A stretch of DNA of 64,000 nucleotides from Gari tellinella (lineage: Eukaryota > Mollusca > Bivalvia > Cardiida > Psammobiidae), in assembly GCA_922989275.2 (NCBI GenBank), contig OV277863.1, forward strand, positions 21,232,001 through 21,296,000. Reading direction: 5' to 3'. A program made the translations under genes and the position numbers. The notes beneath the pieces are model-generated. The model made no database searches, had not been told where the DNA came from, and worked only from the letters and a program-made list of their open reading frames with translations. Shown one piece after another: positions 46,812-56,284 of the stretch. Numbering within the stretch: the stretch's first letter is position 1; each line of letters begins with the position of its first letter.

Positions 46812-47049
46812 CAGTGGAGAAGCTGTTGTTCGTTCACGCGTTTTCAAAACTGGACCTTAACACAAACACGATACTAACAAATAACAACTCTTTGGAAATT
46901 TTGGCACACTATTTTGAATTGAGTAGCAAACAGGTTAGTGCCTGGTCAGATGACGGATTGATCTGGCTACACACTGTTTACATTTGAAATACTTGTATTG
47001 TTTTAGCACAAACGCGTTAATTGGGAACGAATGACGACTTACCAACTGT
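46812..47049 (-). mobile_element. Degenerate family A MITE
   Basis: TTCAGTGGAGAAGCTGTTGT and GACTTACCAACTGTA, hairpin nearly lost. 47050-47496 has loosely repeated ATATTCCACTTC motifs (47205-47285) but no gene. Confidence 0.65.
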
Positions 47050-47496
47050 AAAAGCAGATAAGGAAATCAATAAAACCTACTAGCGTCATCCGTTGCTGAT
47101 CTTAATGGAAATCCTCAAGCTAACAACATGTATTCCAGTCTTCTTAGGGTAACAATATATATATTCTGTTCCACATAAATGTAATCATGTAATATCAGTG
47201 TATATTCCACTTCATTAACTACATCTATGTAATACCAAAGTATATTCCACTTCGCCTATGCGATATCAATGTATATACCACTTCACTAACTACGCCCATT
47301 TTAAGCATCTGCGTCTTTTCCTCGAGTGATTCTAATAGCAATCACATCGTCACGCCTATGGTACCCATGAGACAATATGAACCAAGTCCAATAATCAATA
47401 CCCACACCTTAACCTTTAGCCAGCTACAGTTAGGGGAAACGCTAGGACCTGCAATAACCGCTTCTACCTTAACTGCCACATGACGTCATATGCTTT

Positions 47497-47744
47497 AACT
47501 CTTTCCTCCCTGAAACTTTAAATTGATAATTCAAGTTTCCATTTTAGTCTGGTCCATTTCTAACTTTTAAGGGTTGTTTTTGTCAATGTTTTGCATTATG
47601 ACAAACAGTGAAGACCCAGATCAGAGGGCTTCTTAAGGAGCCCTCTGATCTTGGTCTTCACTGTTTTCATAGGACAAGTGCACTTTTCATATGTATACTG
47701 TTTAAAAAGGACGCCTATATGCGGGACTAGGGTTCAAAGGGTTA
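47497..47744. mobile_element. Family B2 MITE
   Basis: TTTAACTCTTTCCTCCCTGA and GGTTCAAAGGGTTAA, hairpin GACCCAGATCAGAGGGCTTC. From 47745 to 48968 are decayed B1/B3 pieces (48225-48320, 48885-48955) and a C-rich run at 48481-48502. Confidence 0.88.
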
Positions 47745-48968
47745 AACAAGTATCGTCTGCTTTTATTTCTCATATTTAATGTTGAGGTTATTTTGGACAG
47801 TAGGGACAACCATTCTTCTATAAGACAGTGAAGGGGTTAAACAGACTCATTGATATACGAAGTAGAATTTAACCTTTCTTTTTGAAAGTGTGGTGTGTTT
47901 ATCAAAATCTTCTTGAAACCCACCTGTATATAACGTGTCTTATAAAAAGTTGTCGTCTGCACTTTTATTACTTGTAGATTTAATGAATTACCTAATGGAA
48001 AAACATTGGTACGAATATCAAACAATTTGTATAAAGATCAGGCTCCGGTTTATTCTTCATTCAAATTGTTTTTAAAAAACCGACTACAGTAATAGTGTTC
48101 GTGCATAACTATCGATGATCCGTGTTATAGATCTACTATATTCTAAAATTTTGATGAAAACCGACACAAATACATGTACGTACAATGAATAATTATGTAA
48201 TTATAAAAGAAATTTCGAAATATCGTCGTGTGACTGAGGAAAAGTCTTTAAGGCACATTCTGCTTTGATTTCAGCCTGCTTTAAGTCACCATCTGCTGGG
48301 ATGTAGAAAATATGTGCCATGGTACATACTAAGTGGATTTTTTTCGTCGGCGGAGAAATGAATTAAAGGTGTACAAATGCGTATTTTCAGGGGGAGGGGT
48401 TGAATGAGTGATCATTCGTGCAACCGTTTGAATCCAGATAAGACATCTTCCAATAAATAAATTGCAGTCAAAATACCTAACCCCCCCCCCCCCCCCACCC
48501 CCAATTGTCTGGATAGGTGTTAACATGCCAATTTACCTGATGAGGCTCAGATTATACTCATGCTCTAGTGATTTTCAATGGTTATTTCTAACCAAACTAT
48601 CAAATATAAAGGTTGGGTCTCACACGATAAGCGACAATGGTTCTTTGCTACCCACATGTCCATAAGATCCATGCTTTTTGCAAGGAAATGTCTGGCAAGG
48701 CGTTATGATCGAAAGGTCGTCAGAAGATGTCTTAAAGGAGCATTCTGCTTTACTTTGGTTTAAACAGTATTTATTTCACAGTTTTTACACACATTGTGTC
48801 ATATTTACAGAACATAATGTCAAGAAACATTTAAATATGGATTATAAAACAAGTTACTAAAAACTTATGTGAATTCTTCTCCATTGCTTTACTTTCAACC
48901 TGCTTTATGTGGTCAACTGTCTACAAAACTAGAAACAGGCTTTATGGTAATTCGTAAGTTGTTTTTCT

Positions 48969-48974
48969 TTTATT
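48969..48974 (-). promoter_or_regulatory. Candidate polyadenylation signal of AGMO
   Basis: AATAAA on the minus strand (TTTATT on plus), 15 bases after the stop codon, inside an A-rich tract. It is the nearest canonical signal, but it would give a very short 3' UTR, so a more distal signal may be used instead. Confidence 0.35.
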
Positions 48975-48989
48975 TTTTTTACGTTTTTC

Positions 48990-49230
48990 CTACTCCGACT
49001 TCAGCCCATTGATGCCGTTTTCTTGTATACCCGCCGTGTCTTTCCCCATACTCTTTTCTCTAAATACATCTGCAATCCATAATGCTGCAGAGACGGCAAA
49101 GAATGCCTGAAAACCATACATAAACCAAGGTCTGTATCCCTGGTTACCATATATACCATACTGACAGCCAATGACGTCACCAAGAATAAACAACAAACAC
49201 CTTAGGACTTCCCATTGTTTCGCTTTGGGA
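48990..49230 (-). CDS. AGMO: Alkylglycerol monooxygenase, last coding exon with stop
   Basis: A 241-bp terminal exon after a TTTTTTCAG acceptor, completing a phase-2 codon. It encodes PKAKQWEVLRCLLFILGD, a second hydrophobic stretch (FMYGFQAFFAVSAALWIAD) and a polar tail ending GINGLKSE before a TAG stop at 48990-48992. PKA...E.LRC matches the start of the last conserved block of vertebrate AGMO. The polar tail of about 20 residues looks lineage-specific. The eight exons in the window total 921 coding bases (307 residues) before the stop. Vertebrate AGMO is about 445 residues long. Confidence 0.9.
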
Positions 49231-49555
49231 CTGAAAAAATAAAAGTACAGTCAAACGTCAATTAAGTAAAATATATTCATATTTCCAAGTAAAACGGGGC
49301 TTAAATGAGGTCGAAATAATTTGATTAAATTTTGGAAGTATGGTGAAAATCCGAATTCGAATGATTTAAATGTGTTTTGTGTTAAGTGTTATATTTTACA
49401 GCTTAGCTTATACTTGTATTAAATGAACCCACAATCTTTGAAATTGAAAATTATTTTGATTCAATACAATTACATAACTGTCTTATCCCTTATCCCGGTA
49501 CAGTTTAGACTTAAGAACAACTGACAGTGTTCATGTACAGTTGACCATGACAGGG

Positions 49556-49804
49556 TTAACTCATTCACCCTGAAACTTTTAACGGACAATTCCATGTTCA
49601 AAGTACGTCTAGTCCATTTCTGACTATTTAGGGAGGACCTTAACAACATATTTCAAAATGACCAACAGTGTAGATCCTCATCAGAGGGCTCCTTAAGGAG
49701 CCCTCTGATCAGGGTCTACACTGTTTGCATAGAACAAGGGTAATCCTCCCAGGTATAATAGTTGTAAATGACGAGTATACTCGTCGCTAGGGTTGAATGT
49801 GTTA
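49556..49804. mobile_element. Family B2 MITE in AGMO intron
   Basis: TTAACTCATTCACCCTGAAA and GGTTGAATGTGTTAA, hairpin CATCAGAGGGCTCC/TTAA/GGAGCCCTCTGATCAG. Confidence 0.88.
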
Positions 49805-49890
49805 ATAACCATTTAAATTTCATTTGAGAATTTGCTGACGACAACTGTCAGTCTGTCAAGTAGACGGTATAATGGTGTTAATGTACAAAC

Positions 49891-49973
49891 CTGTTTTCAC
49901 AGATGAGACCCATACATGATAGGTTCAGGAAGGCATATACCACAAATATCAGCAAACTTGTCTGTGATAAACC
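49891..49973 (-). CDS. AGMO: Alkylglycerol monooxygenase, internal exon (C-terminal membrane segment)
   Basis: An 83-bp exon entering in phase 0 after GTTTCAG and leaving in phase 2 at an AG|GTTTGT donor. It encodes GLSQTSLLIFVVYAFLNLSC then MGLICEN, a hydrophobic membrane span matching the LSQ...-type helix of vertebrate AGMO. The split codon (AG + T) is completed by the last exon as serine, giving ENSPKAK. A partial family C MITE begins 26 bp upstream of the acceptor. Confidence 0.87.
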
Positions 49974-50000
49974 CTGAAACATGAAAATAGCATAATCATA

Positions 50001-50087
50001 CAGTAAAACCTCTCTATTACGACCACTAAATTGTGTCAATTATTGGGTGTTTAAGACAGGTGATTGTTTAAAACAATGTGACAGTAA
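50001..50087. mobile_element. Partial family C MITE cut by a D MITE
   Basis: CAGTAAAACCTCTCTATTAC through ACAGGTGATTGTTTAAAACA-ATGTGACAG, then family D sequence begins. Its left end is 26 bp from the AGMO acceptor at 49974. Confidence 0.8.
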
Positions 50088-50446
50088 AACAACGACCCTC
50101 CCAACAACGACTGTCTCCTTACAACGACCCTTGCCGTTGTTCCCAAGCAGAACAAGTATGTCTTACGCTTTCACTGCTGCAATATAGTCTGCTTAAAATT
50201 GTCGTCTCCTGTTTGTTCTCAAAGTTGCATATAAGTGGTGGAGATTTTGATACAATGAATATAATGACGAGTGACAAACAGCTTGAATCAAGATCAGACG
50301 CCGCGTTACGCGGCGTCTGATCTGGCTTCAAGCTGTTTGCAAATGTAAGCCACGTCTTAATTTTCCCTCTCTATAACGACTCCCTCCGAACAACACACAC
50401 AATATGTGTCTCCCATTAAGTGTCGTTGTAGAGAGGGAGCGCTGTA
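50088..50446. mobile_element. Family D MITE in AGMO intron, with core hairpin
   Basis: CAACGACCCTCCCAACAACG at the left and GTTGTAGAGAGGGAGCGCTG at the right, opposite orientation to the copy at 38856. Centre GATCAGACGCCGCGTTACGC and its complement. Confidence 0.88.
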
Positions 50447-50619
50447 ATATTCTGAAATAGACAGAAATATATAGATTCCAAGAGACTTCCATGCTTCTTT
50501 GAATATTTACTCGATTTAGGTTCGAACTAATATTTCTTCACATAACTCCTAGAATTGAATATTATATAAAACATATTCAAGAATATGTTTAAATATGTCT
50601 ATGTTAAAGCATCACTCAC

Positions 50620-50736
50620 AGCTTTTCTTGCCGCCAATTCCTGAAAGCCAATAAGAACAAAGGTAAAGTGTACAAACACGTAAATGGACAACAGTCGTGG
50701 AAGCTTCGGGTCGTATCGTTTCACAGGTAGCTGAAC
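50620..50736 (-). CDS. AGMO: Alkylglycerol monooxygenase, internal exon (C-terminal membrane segment)
   Basis: A 117-bp exon of 39 codons, phase 0 at both ends, with a CTTTCAG acceptor and a GTGAGT donor. It encodes VQLPVKRYDPKLPRLL followed by a hydrophobic segment (SIYVFVHFTFVLIGFQ) and ELAARKA. The position and pattern correspond to the first of the C-terminal transmembrane helices of AGMO. A family B3 MITE ends only about 20 bp upstream of the acceptor. Confidence 0.88.
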
Positions 50737-50757
50737 CTGAAAGCAAGAGAGTGTCCT

Positions 50758-51011
50758 TATTAGCCCTTTCCCTCATAGGAGCGCCTTTTAGCACATTCAG
50801 TTCATTCCTCCGCTGTAGAAAATAGTTCCAATTTATACAGTCATGAATATATATCATAAGAAATATGTTCTTTATTCTAGCAGATTGTAGCTTAAAGCAG
50901 GCTGAAAGTAAAGCAGAATGCGCCTTAATGCGCATTCTGCTTTACTTTCAACATGCTTTAAGTAATTACCTATTTTCAAAACTAGGAACAGGTTATGAGG
51001 TAAAAGGTTAA
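50758..51011. mobile_element. Family B3 MITE in AGMO intron
   Basis: TTATTAGCCCTTTCCCTC start, GAGGTAAAAGGTTAA end, hairpin GAAAGTAAAGCAGAATGCGC around CTTAATG. Ends about 20 bp upstream of the AGMO acceptor at 50737. Confidence 0.9.
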
Positions 51012-51087
51012 GTACTTCCCCAATCTACATAATCAAATGTTCTGTACAAAACATGAAACTATCAAAGAAAAATATTGAACAATATCA

Positions 51088-51210
51088 GTATAAGTAAAAC
51101 CTACTAGTAGATAGGTGTTTACGACAGATGAATGCTTTAAGCTGGCACCTGTCTTTTTATAACCATTTTGCCATCGTTTTGATGATCGTAATAGAGATAT
51201 TTAAATGTAA
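51088..51210. mobile_element. Degenerate family C MITE
   Basis: AGTAAAACCTACTAGTAGAT and GATCGTAATAGAGATATTTA with ACAGATGAATGCTTTAAGCT between. Confidence 0.7.
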
Positions 51211-51598
51211 AGGCATTTCCTGTTATCGGAAATAAAATGGCATGAAACAAAAAGAGCATTAATATTGGATTTATTGTGGACGTGCTTTTTAATATTATCA
51301 TTTTTTCTATCATTCAAAAGAACTCCCATTGACAATTTTTAACACAAACGCAGTTTAATGCAGGTAAGAAATGATGCAGCAAGCTCCTTTAGGACCTTTC
51401 TGCATTAATTTATCCTGCGTTAAGCAATCACATATCTTTTAGAGAGTTCAACTATTCTTCGTTGATTGGTAGCTAAATACATGTTTAACAGTTGTAAAAA
51501 TTCGTCCTAGCACCAAATTCAGTTAAGCGTTACAAATATTGGCAACTAAGAATGTCGTTGAGTTGATTGTATATACAGGTACATGTATACAAGTCTTA

Positions 51599-51847
51599 TT
51601 AACCCTTTGAACCCTTAGTCCCGCATAAAGGCGTCCTTCTCAAACAGTATACATGTGAAAAGTGCACTTGTCGTATGCAAACAGTGAATTCCCAGATCAG
51701 AGGGCTCCTTATGGAGCCCTCTGATCTGGGTCTTTACTGTTTGTCAATTCAAAACACTGACAAAAACAACCCTTAAAAGTCAGAAATGGACTAGACTAAT
51801 ATGGAAACTAGGATTGTCCATTTGAAGTTTCAGGGAAGAAAGAGTTA
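51599..51847. mobile_element. Family B2 MITE in AGMO intron
   Basis: TTAACCCTTTGAACCCTTAG and GGGAAGAAAGAGTTAA, hairpin CCCAGATCAGAGGGCTCC/TTAT/GGAGCCCTCTGATCTGGG. Confidence 0.92.
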
Positions 51848-52164
51848 AGATGTTTTTGTTTAACATATATAAATTCGTTGCACGCTAGCGGCTAAACTTC
51901 GATTACCATTATAAACAACATGGATCTAAATAAAATTTAATCAATTCTATTTTTAGAACTGTTGCAGCCAATAATATTAGTAAGCAGTCAAATAGTTTAT
52001 ATTATCACCATAACCAATTTTTAACTTGTCAAACAACAATATTTACTATTAGATCAAAAAGAAAATTCTATAATATTAATGATAAAAGAAATTATTGGAT
52101 TATATTATCCCCACAAACACACATACATATGAAAACTTGTCTGACATTTACGTTTTTATCCTAC

Positions 52165-52299
52165 CTCAGGGAGATCCTTTATATCACCTAGTCTTGGTTT
52201 CCCTGGTAACCATCCTGGACCACACAACATGACCTTGACCTTTTCAAACAGGCCAACGGCTTTTCTTAATCGTCCAAGCACGTACTGACTATATCCAAA
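52165..52299 (-). CDS. AGMO: Alkylglycerol monooxygenase, internal exon (GPGW motif)
   Basis: A 135-bp exon of 45 codons, phase 0 at both ends, with a TCCTATAG acceptor and a GTAGGA donor. It starts FGYSQYVLGRLRK and contains GPGWLPGKPRLGD followed by IKDLPE. The GPGW.PGKPRLG signature is highly characteristic of AGMO and is the single most diagnostic motif in this window. The stretch before it (helical, basic) is poorly conserved relative to vertebrates but has nearly the same length, so I do not think an exon is missing here. Confidence 0.94.
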
Positions 52300-52463
52300 C
52301 TATAGGAAAATAGATGAATTATTGCACTCAAACGTAATTTAATTAATAATCAAGAACATTGTCAGTATGGCTATTCACGTTCCAATTTACAAACTAATGT
52401 TACTGAAAAACAATAAATTCAATACCTATGAAATTGAAACTTTGAAATATTGCACAAATACAT

Positions 52464-52686
52464 TTAACCCTTAGCCTGCCAGTCACAACTATAGCTCCAT
52501 ATGCAAACAGCTTGGATCCGGATGAGACGCCGAGTAACTCGGCGTCTCATCCGGATCATCCGGATCCAAGCTGTTTGACACTCGGACAACATTTTCAGCA
52601 ATTTTGAGCAACTTTGAAGCACTTTGAAACTTGAAGCAGACGAGAAATATAGCAGACGACAATTTATTTGGCGGGCTAAGGGTTAA
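52464..52686. mobile_element. Family B1 MITE with TTAA flanks in AGMO intron
   Basis: TTAACCCTTAGCCTGCCAG and CGGGCTAAGGGTTAA, hairpin GGATCCGGATGAGACGCCGA with an extra GGATCATCC insert. A decayed B2 follows at about 52800-53065. Confidence 0.92.
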
Positions 52687-53262
52687 TGGGTAAGCTATTC
52701 ATTGTTTATCACTCATGCAACACGATATTCTGAAATGGTATCTTATGACAGTCTGCTTTATTTGTTGTCAGTTTGCTAATTTTAACTACATGCATATGGA
52801 TAAACTCTAAAGTGTTGAGAAATAACCATCCTTCAAATTTCAATATATGTCTCCTTTGCAAACAGTGTAGCTTATGAAAATGTTTACTTGTCATGTGTGA
52901 ACAGTGAAGAACATGATCCGAGGACTCCTAAAGGAGCCATCTGATCAGGATCTGCACTGTTTTTTCATACTGCAATACATAAAAAACCTAATAGTTGAAA
53001 ATGTACTACACTAAATTTGAATTACGGGAATTACCCGTTTGAAATTTCAGACAGGAGACGTTAATTAACGACGATCCACAACAGCTGAATGATTCAGTGT
53101 TAAGACAAAGGCTATTTAAATGTATGCATATGCTTTCATTCAGCTTATAAATAATGTATTGGGAAAAACATTATCATTTCCCGTTTAAACTGATTAAAGG
53201 AAATGCAAATTAATGAAATGCGAAATATTTTAGTTTTTAAAAAAAAAACATATATATATAGT

Positions 53263-53705
53263 ACAGTCAATCTGTGTAATCAGTCATTTCACGAATGACT
53301 AAAAATTTCAGTCATTACGTGAAATGAGTGTTTCGCTTAGTCATTTCACGAAATGCCTGAAATATTCAGTCATTTCGTGAAATGACTAAAATTTACAGGC
53401 CACTTCTACACAAATTGGCTAGAAACCTTAAAAAGGATTTCGACAATGCGTGAAATGACTTATATTTAATTAATTCAACAGCAGTTGTTCATTCATGTCT
53501 TTCAATATGATAATATTGTTTAAAACTTAACATCTAACAATTATTCAAGAAACATTGCACGCGTTTTTATAAGATTTAAGAGACTTGATTCGTATTAAAT
53601 TTAATATGCATGTATTGTTTCAATAGTGTAGTTTGTAACTATTAAGATACACCAATCATTACGATTGAATAAATGAAGCTAAAGTAAATTTAGTCATTTC
53701 GTGAA
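53263..53705. repeat. Hairpin-rich element built on TCATTTCGTGAAATGA palindromes
   Basis: At least six copies of AGTCATTTC(A/G)(C/T)GAAATG-type palindromes, in two nested hairpins at 53282-53325 and 53338-53388 plus single copies near 53448 and 53690, flanked on both sides by (TA)n runs (53250-53262 and 53706-53725). No coding content. Element family unknown to me. Confidence 0.75.
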
Positions 53706-53805
53706 ATATATATATATATATATATTTACGACTCATTTTACGTGTAACAACCAATTTGTAGCCCCGATGTCTGATTTGGCTCCAAACAAACTGCTCACAC
53801 ATTAC

Positions 53806-53888
53806 CTGTATATTAATTGGCTCGAATTTATTTATTGGATAGACCAGTCCATAAGCAATTTCTTCTTCCTTCTCTGCAGCAAACGTTC
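53806..53888 (-). CDS. AGMO: Alkylglycerol monooxygenase, internal exon
   Basis: An 83-bp exon after a TTTTCCAG acceptor, entering in phase 1 and leaving in phase 0 at a GTAATG donor. With the preceding G it encodes GTFAAEKEEE, then IAYGLVYPINKFEPINIQ. This aligns residue for residue with the segment of vertebrate AGMO that follows histidine box 3 (G-T-F-E-A-E... Y-G-L... P-I-N.F-E-P-I). The acidic/basic stretch AEKEEE is at a position that is also charged in vertebrates. It lies 861 bp downstream of the box-3 exon and 1.5 kb upstream of the next exon. Confidence 0.93.
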
Positions 53889-54479
53889 CTGGAAAAAATT
53901 ATATAACGGCTTAATCATTGACTCTTTTAAGACCATGAGCACGTTTAAAATAGACTTATTACATTCCTGTTTCCATTTACATTTGGTACAGGTGTGCCTG
54001 TTTAGGGTTGTCTTTTAAATGTATTTCAAAATAACAAACAGTGCAGATTCTTATCAGAGGCTCATATTGGATCCCACTGATATCTGTCACCACTGTTTGC
54101 TTATTTATTAAACTACTCAGAATTCCATGTAGACTGGTTCATGGTTTGGTATCTAAAGATACATAGGGGAACTTAATAATCTACAAGAGTTACTTTGTTT
54201 TGAGAGAGTTAAACAATAACAACCAATTTTACACCGTAATGGTCTAAACGGCTGTATCTAATCCTTGTTAATGTCAATAGTAGCAACCAATTAGTCTACT
54301 TTTGTAGCATTTATATTGCTAATAGTTGCAACCAATTTGTCTACCTGTAGGTACAATATCACCTGAACTTTGGAAATTTTGAAATCAGTTTATATCAAGA
54401 CGTAGACGATCGTTACTGAAAGAAAATCATCAAAATTTTCTAAAAGAAACTTGTTTGCTCCTAGACAAAGATAGCCTTT

Positions 54480-54708
54480 ATGCAGTGTGGAACGTTGTTC
54501 TTTTCCAATAGACCCGTTCATACTAGAACAACAAAACAAAAAACATTATGACTATTGCATTTAGTTTGGAGCTACATCAGGCTAATCAGAACTAATCATG
54601 AACATTTCATTTTGTTTAAAGATTTTCTTATTTAACTTTATTATATTTGCGATCTAATTCGTTTAAATGGGAAAGGAAGACGTAAAATATATCCTAGAGT
54701 GTACATCC
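54480..54708. mobile_element. Degenerate family A MITE just downstream of the AGMO box-3 exon
   Basis: GCAGTGTGGAACGTTGTTCT and GGGAAAGGAAGACGTAAAAT with CTAGAGTGTA end. Hairpin lost. A degenerate B2 (about 54000-54210) lies further into the same intron-side sequence. Confidence 0.55.
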
Positions 54709-54749
54709 TAAGAATGTTGCGATGAACTCGTGTCCTTACAACAGCGTAC

Positions 54750-54882
54750 CAAACATTCTGTCCCATATTATAAGAACACCCGCATAGTTCTTGTCTATAC
54801 AGTAAGGGTTCCTGCCATGGTGTACTCTGTGATGACTTGGGGTGTTCAAGATATACTCCAGTGGACCAAGACTCTTGATATA
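54750..54882 (-). CDS. AGMO: Alkylglycerol monooxygenase, histidine-box-3 exon (the complete copy of an 11-copy array)
   Basis: A 133-bp exon that starts in phase 0 after a TTTTCAG acceptor and ends in phase 1 at a G|GTACGC donor. It encodes [19 protein letters not shown], then GRN..., then ends [10 protein letters not shown]. The HRVHH motif is the third histidine box, whose histidines bind the catalytic iron in this family. Joined to the next exon it reads M-F-G-T-F, as in vertebrate AGMO. It is the last (most 3') member of a 137-bp-period tandem array and the only one with the final 19 bp and a donor, so it is the only copy able to splice forward in frame. The array lies immediately upstream on the minus strand. 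Confidence 0.95.
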
Positions 54883-56252
54883 CTGAAAACAATAAACAAC
54901 ATTCCTATAAGAACACCAGCATAGTTATTGTCTATACAGTAAGGGTTCCTGTCATGGTGTACTCTGTGATGATTTGGGGTGTTCAAGATATACTCCAGTG
55001 GACCAAGACTCTTGATATACTGAAAACAGAAAACAACATTCATATTAGAACACCAGCATAGTTCTTGTCTATACAGTAAGGGTTCCTGCCATGGTGTACT
55101 CTGTGATGACTTGGGGTGTTCAAGATATACTCCAGTGGACCAAGACTCTTGATATACTGAAAACATTAAACAACATTTCTATTAGAACACCAGATTAGTT
55201 CTTGTCTATACAGTAAGGGTTCCTGCCATGGTGTACTCTGTGATGACTTGGGATGTTCAAGATATACTCCAGTGGACCAAGACTCTTGATATACTGAAAA
55301 CATTAAACAACATTCCTATAAGAACACCGGCATAGTTCTTGTCTATACAGTAAGGGTTCCTGCCATGGTGTACTCTGTGATGACTTGGGATGTTCAAGAT
55401 ATACTCCAGTGGACCAAGACTCTTGATATACTGAAAAAATTAAACAACATTCCTATAAGAACACCAGCATAGTTCTTGTCTATACAATGAGGGTTCCTGC
55501 CATGGTGTACTCTGTGGTGACTTGGGGTGTTCAAGATATACTCCAGTGGACCAAGACTCTTGATATACTGAAATCATTAAACAACATTCCTATAAGAACA
55601 CCATCATAGTTCTTGTCTATACAGTAAGGGTTCCTGTCATGGTGTACTCTGTAATGACTTGGGGTGTTCAAGATATACTCCAGGGGACCGAGACTCTTGA
55701 TATACTGAAAACAGTAAACAACATTCCTATAAGAACACCAGCATAGTTCTTGTCTATACAGTAAGGGTTCCTGTCATGATGTACTCTGTGGTGACTTGGG
55801 GTGTTCAAGATATACTCCAGTGGACCAAGACTCTTGATATACTGAAAACAATAAACAACATTCCTATAAGAACACCAGCATAGTTCTTGTCTATACAGTA
55901 AGGGTTCCTGCCATGGTGTACTCTGTGATGACTTGGGGTGTTCAAGATATACTCCAGTGGACCAAGACTCTTGATATACTGAAAACATTAAACAACATTC
56001 CTATTAGAACACTAGCATAGTTCTTGTCTATACAGTAAGGGTTCCTGCCATGATGTACTCTGTGGTGACTTGGGGTGTTCAAGATATACTCCAGTGGACC
56101 GAGACTCTTGATATACTGAAAACATTAAACAACATTCCTATAAGAACACCAGCATAGTTCTTGTCTATACAGTAAGGGTTCCTGCCATGGTGTACTCTGT
56201 GATGGCTTGGGGTGTTCAAGATAAACTCCAGGGGACCGAGACTCTTGATATA
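54883..56252 (-). repeat. Tandem array of ten truncated AGMO box-3 exon copies, 137-bp period
   Basis: Ten head-to-tail copies lie directly upstream of the complete exon. A shared landmark (GTTCTTGTCTATACAG on plus) recurs at 54787 (complete exon), 54924, 55061, 55198, 55335, 55472, 55609, 55746, 55883, 56020 and 56157, always 137 bp apart. The landmark carries a substitution in the copy at 54924. Each unit has the splice acceptor (all keep CAG), the first 114 bp of the exon (38 codons through GVLI) and 23 bp of intron-like sequence leading to the next acceptor. None has the last 19 exon bases or a GT donor at the exon end. Copies differ by a few substitutions; for example HHG becomes HHD in those at 54924, 55609 and 55746. 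Because 137 is not a multiple of three, reading from one copy into the next hits a stop. They are decoy acceptors or inert duplicates, not usable alternative exons. Confidence 0.95.
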
Positions 56253-56261
56253 CTGAAACAA

Positions 56262-56284
56262 CTGGTAATAATAATAATAATAAA
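56262..56284. repeat. (AAT)n microsatellite
   Basis: A run of AAT repeats between the outermost AGMO exon copy and the satellite-bearing element. On the minus strand it forms the ATT-rich stretch ahead of the copy-11 acceptor. Confidence 0.9.

Noticed and set aside
48481..48502. C-rich run as a possible regulatory quadruplex motif
   Set aside because: A simple homopolymer tract next to a decayed MITE; nothing ties it to a gene.
54846..55988. Frames of about 106 codons reading [20 protein letters not shown] on the minus strand
   Set aside because: Wrong frame of the AGMO exon array; the AGMO-matching frame reads [15 protein letters not shown].
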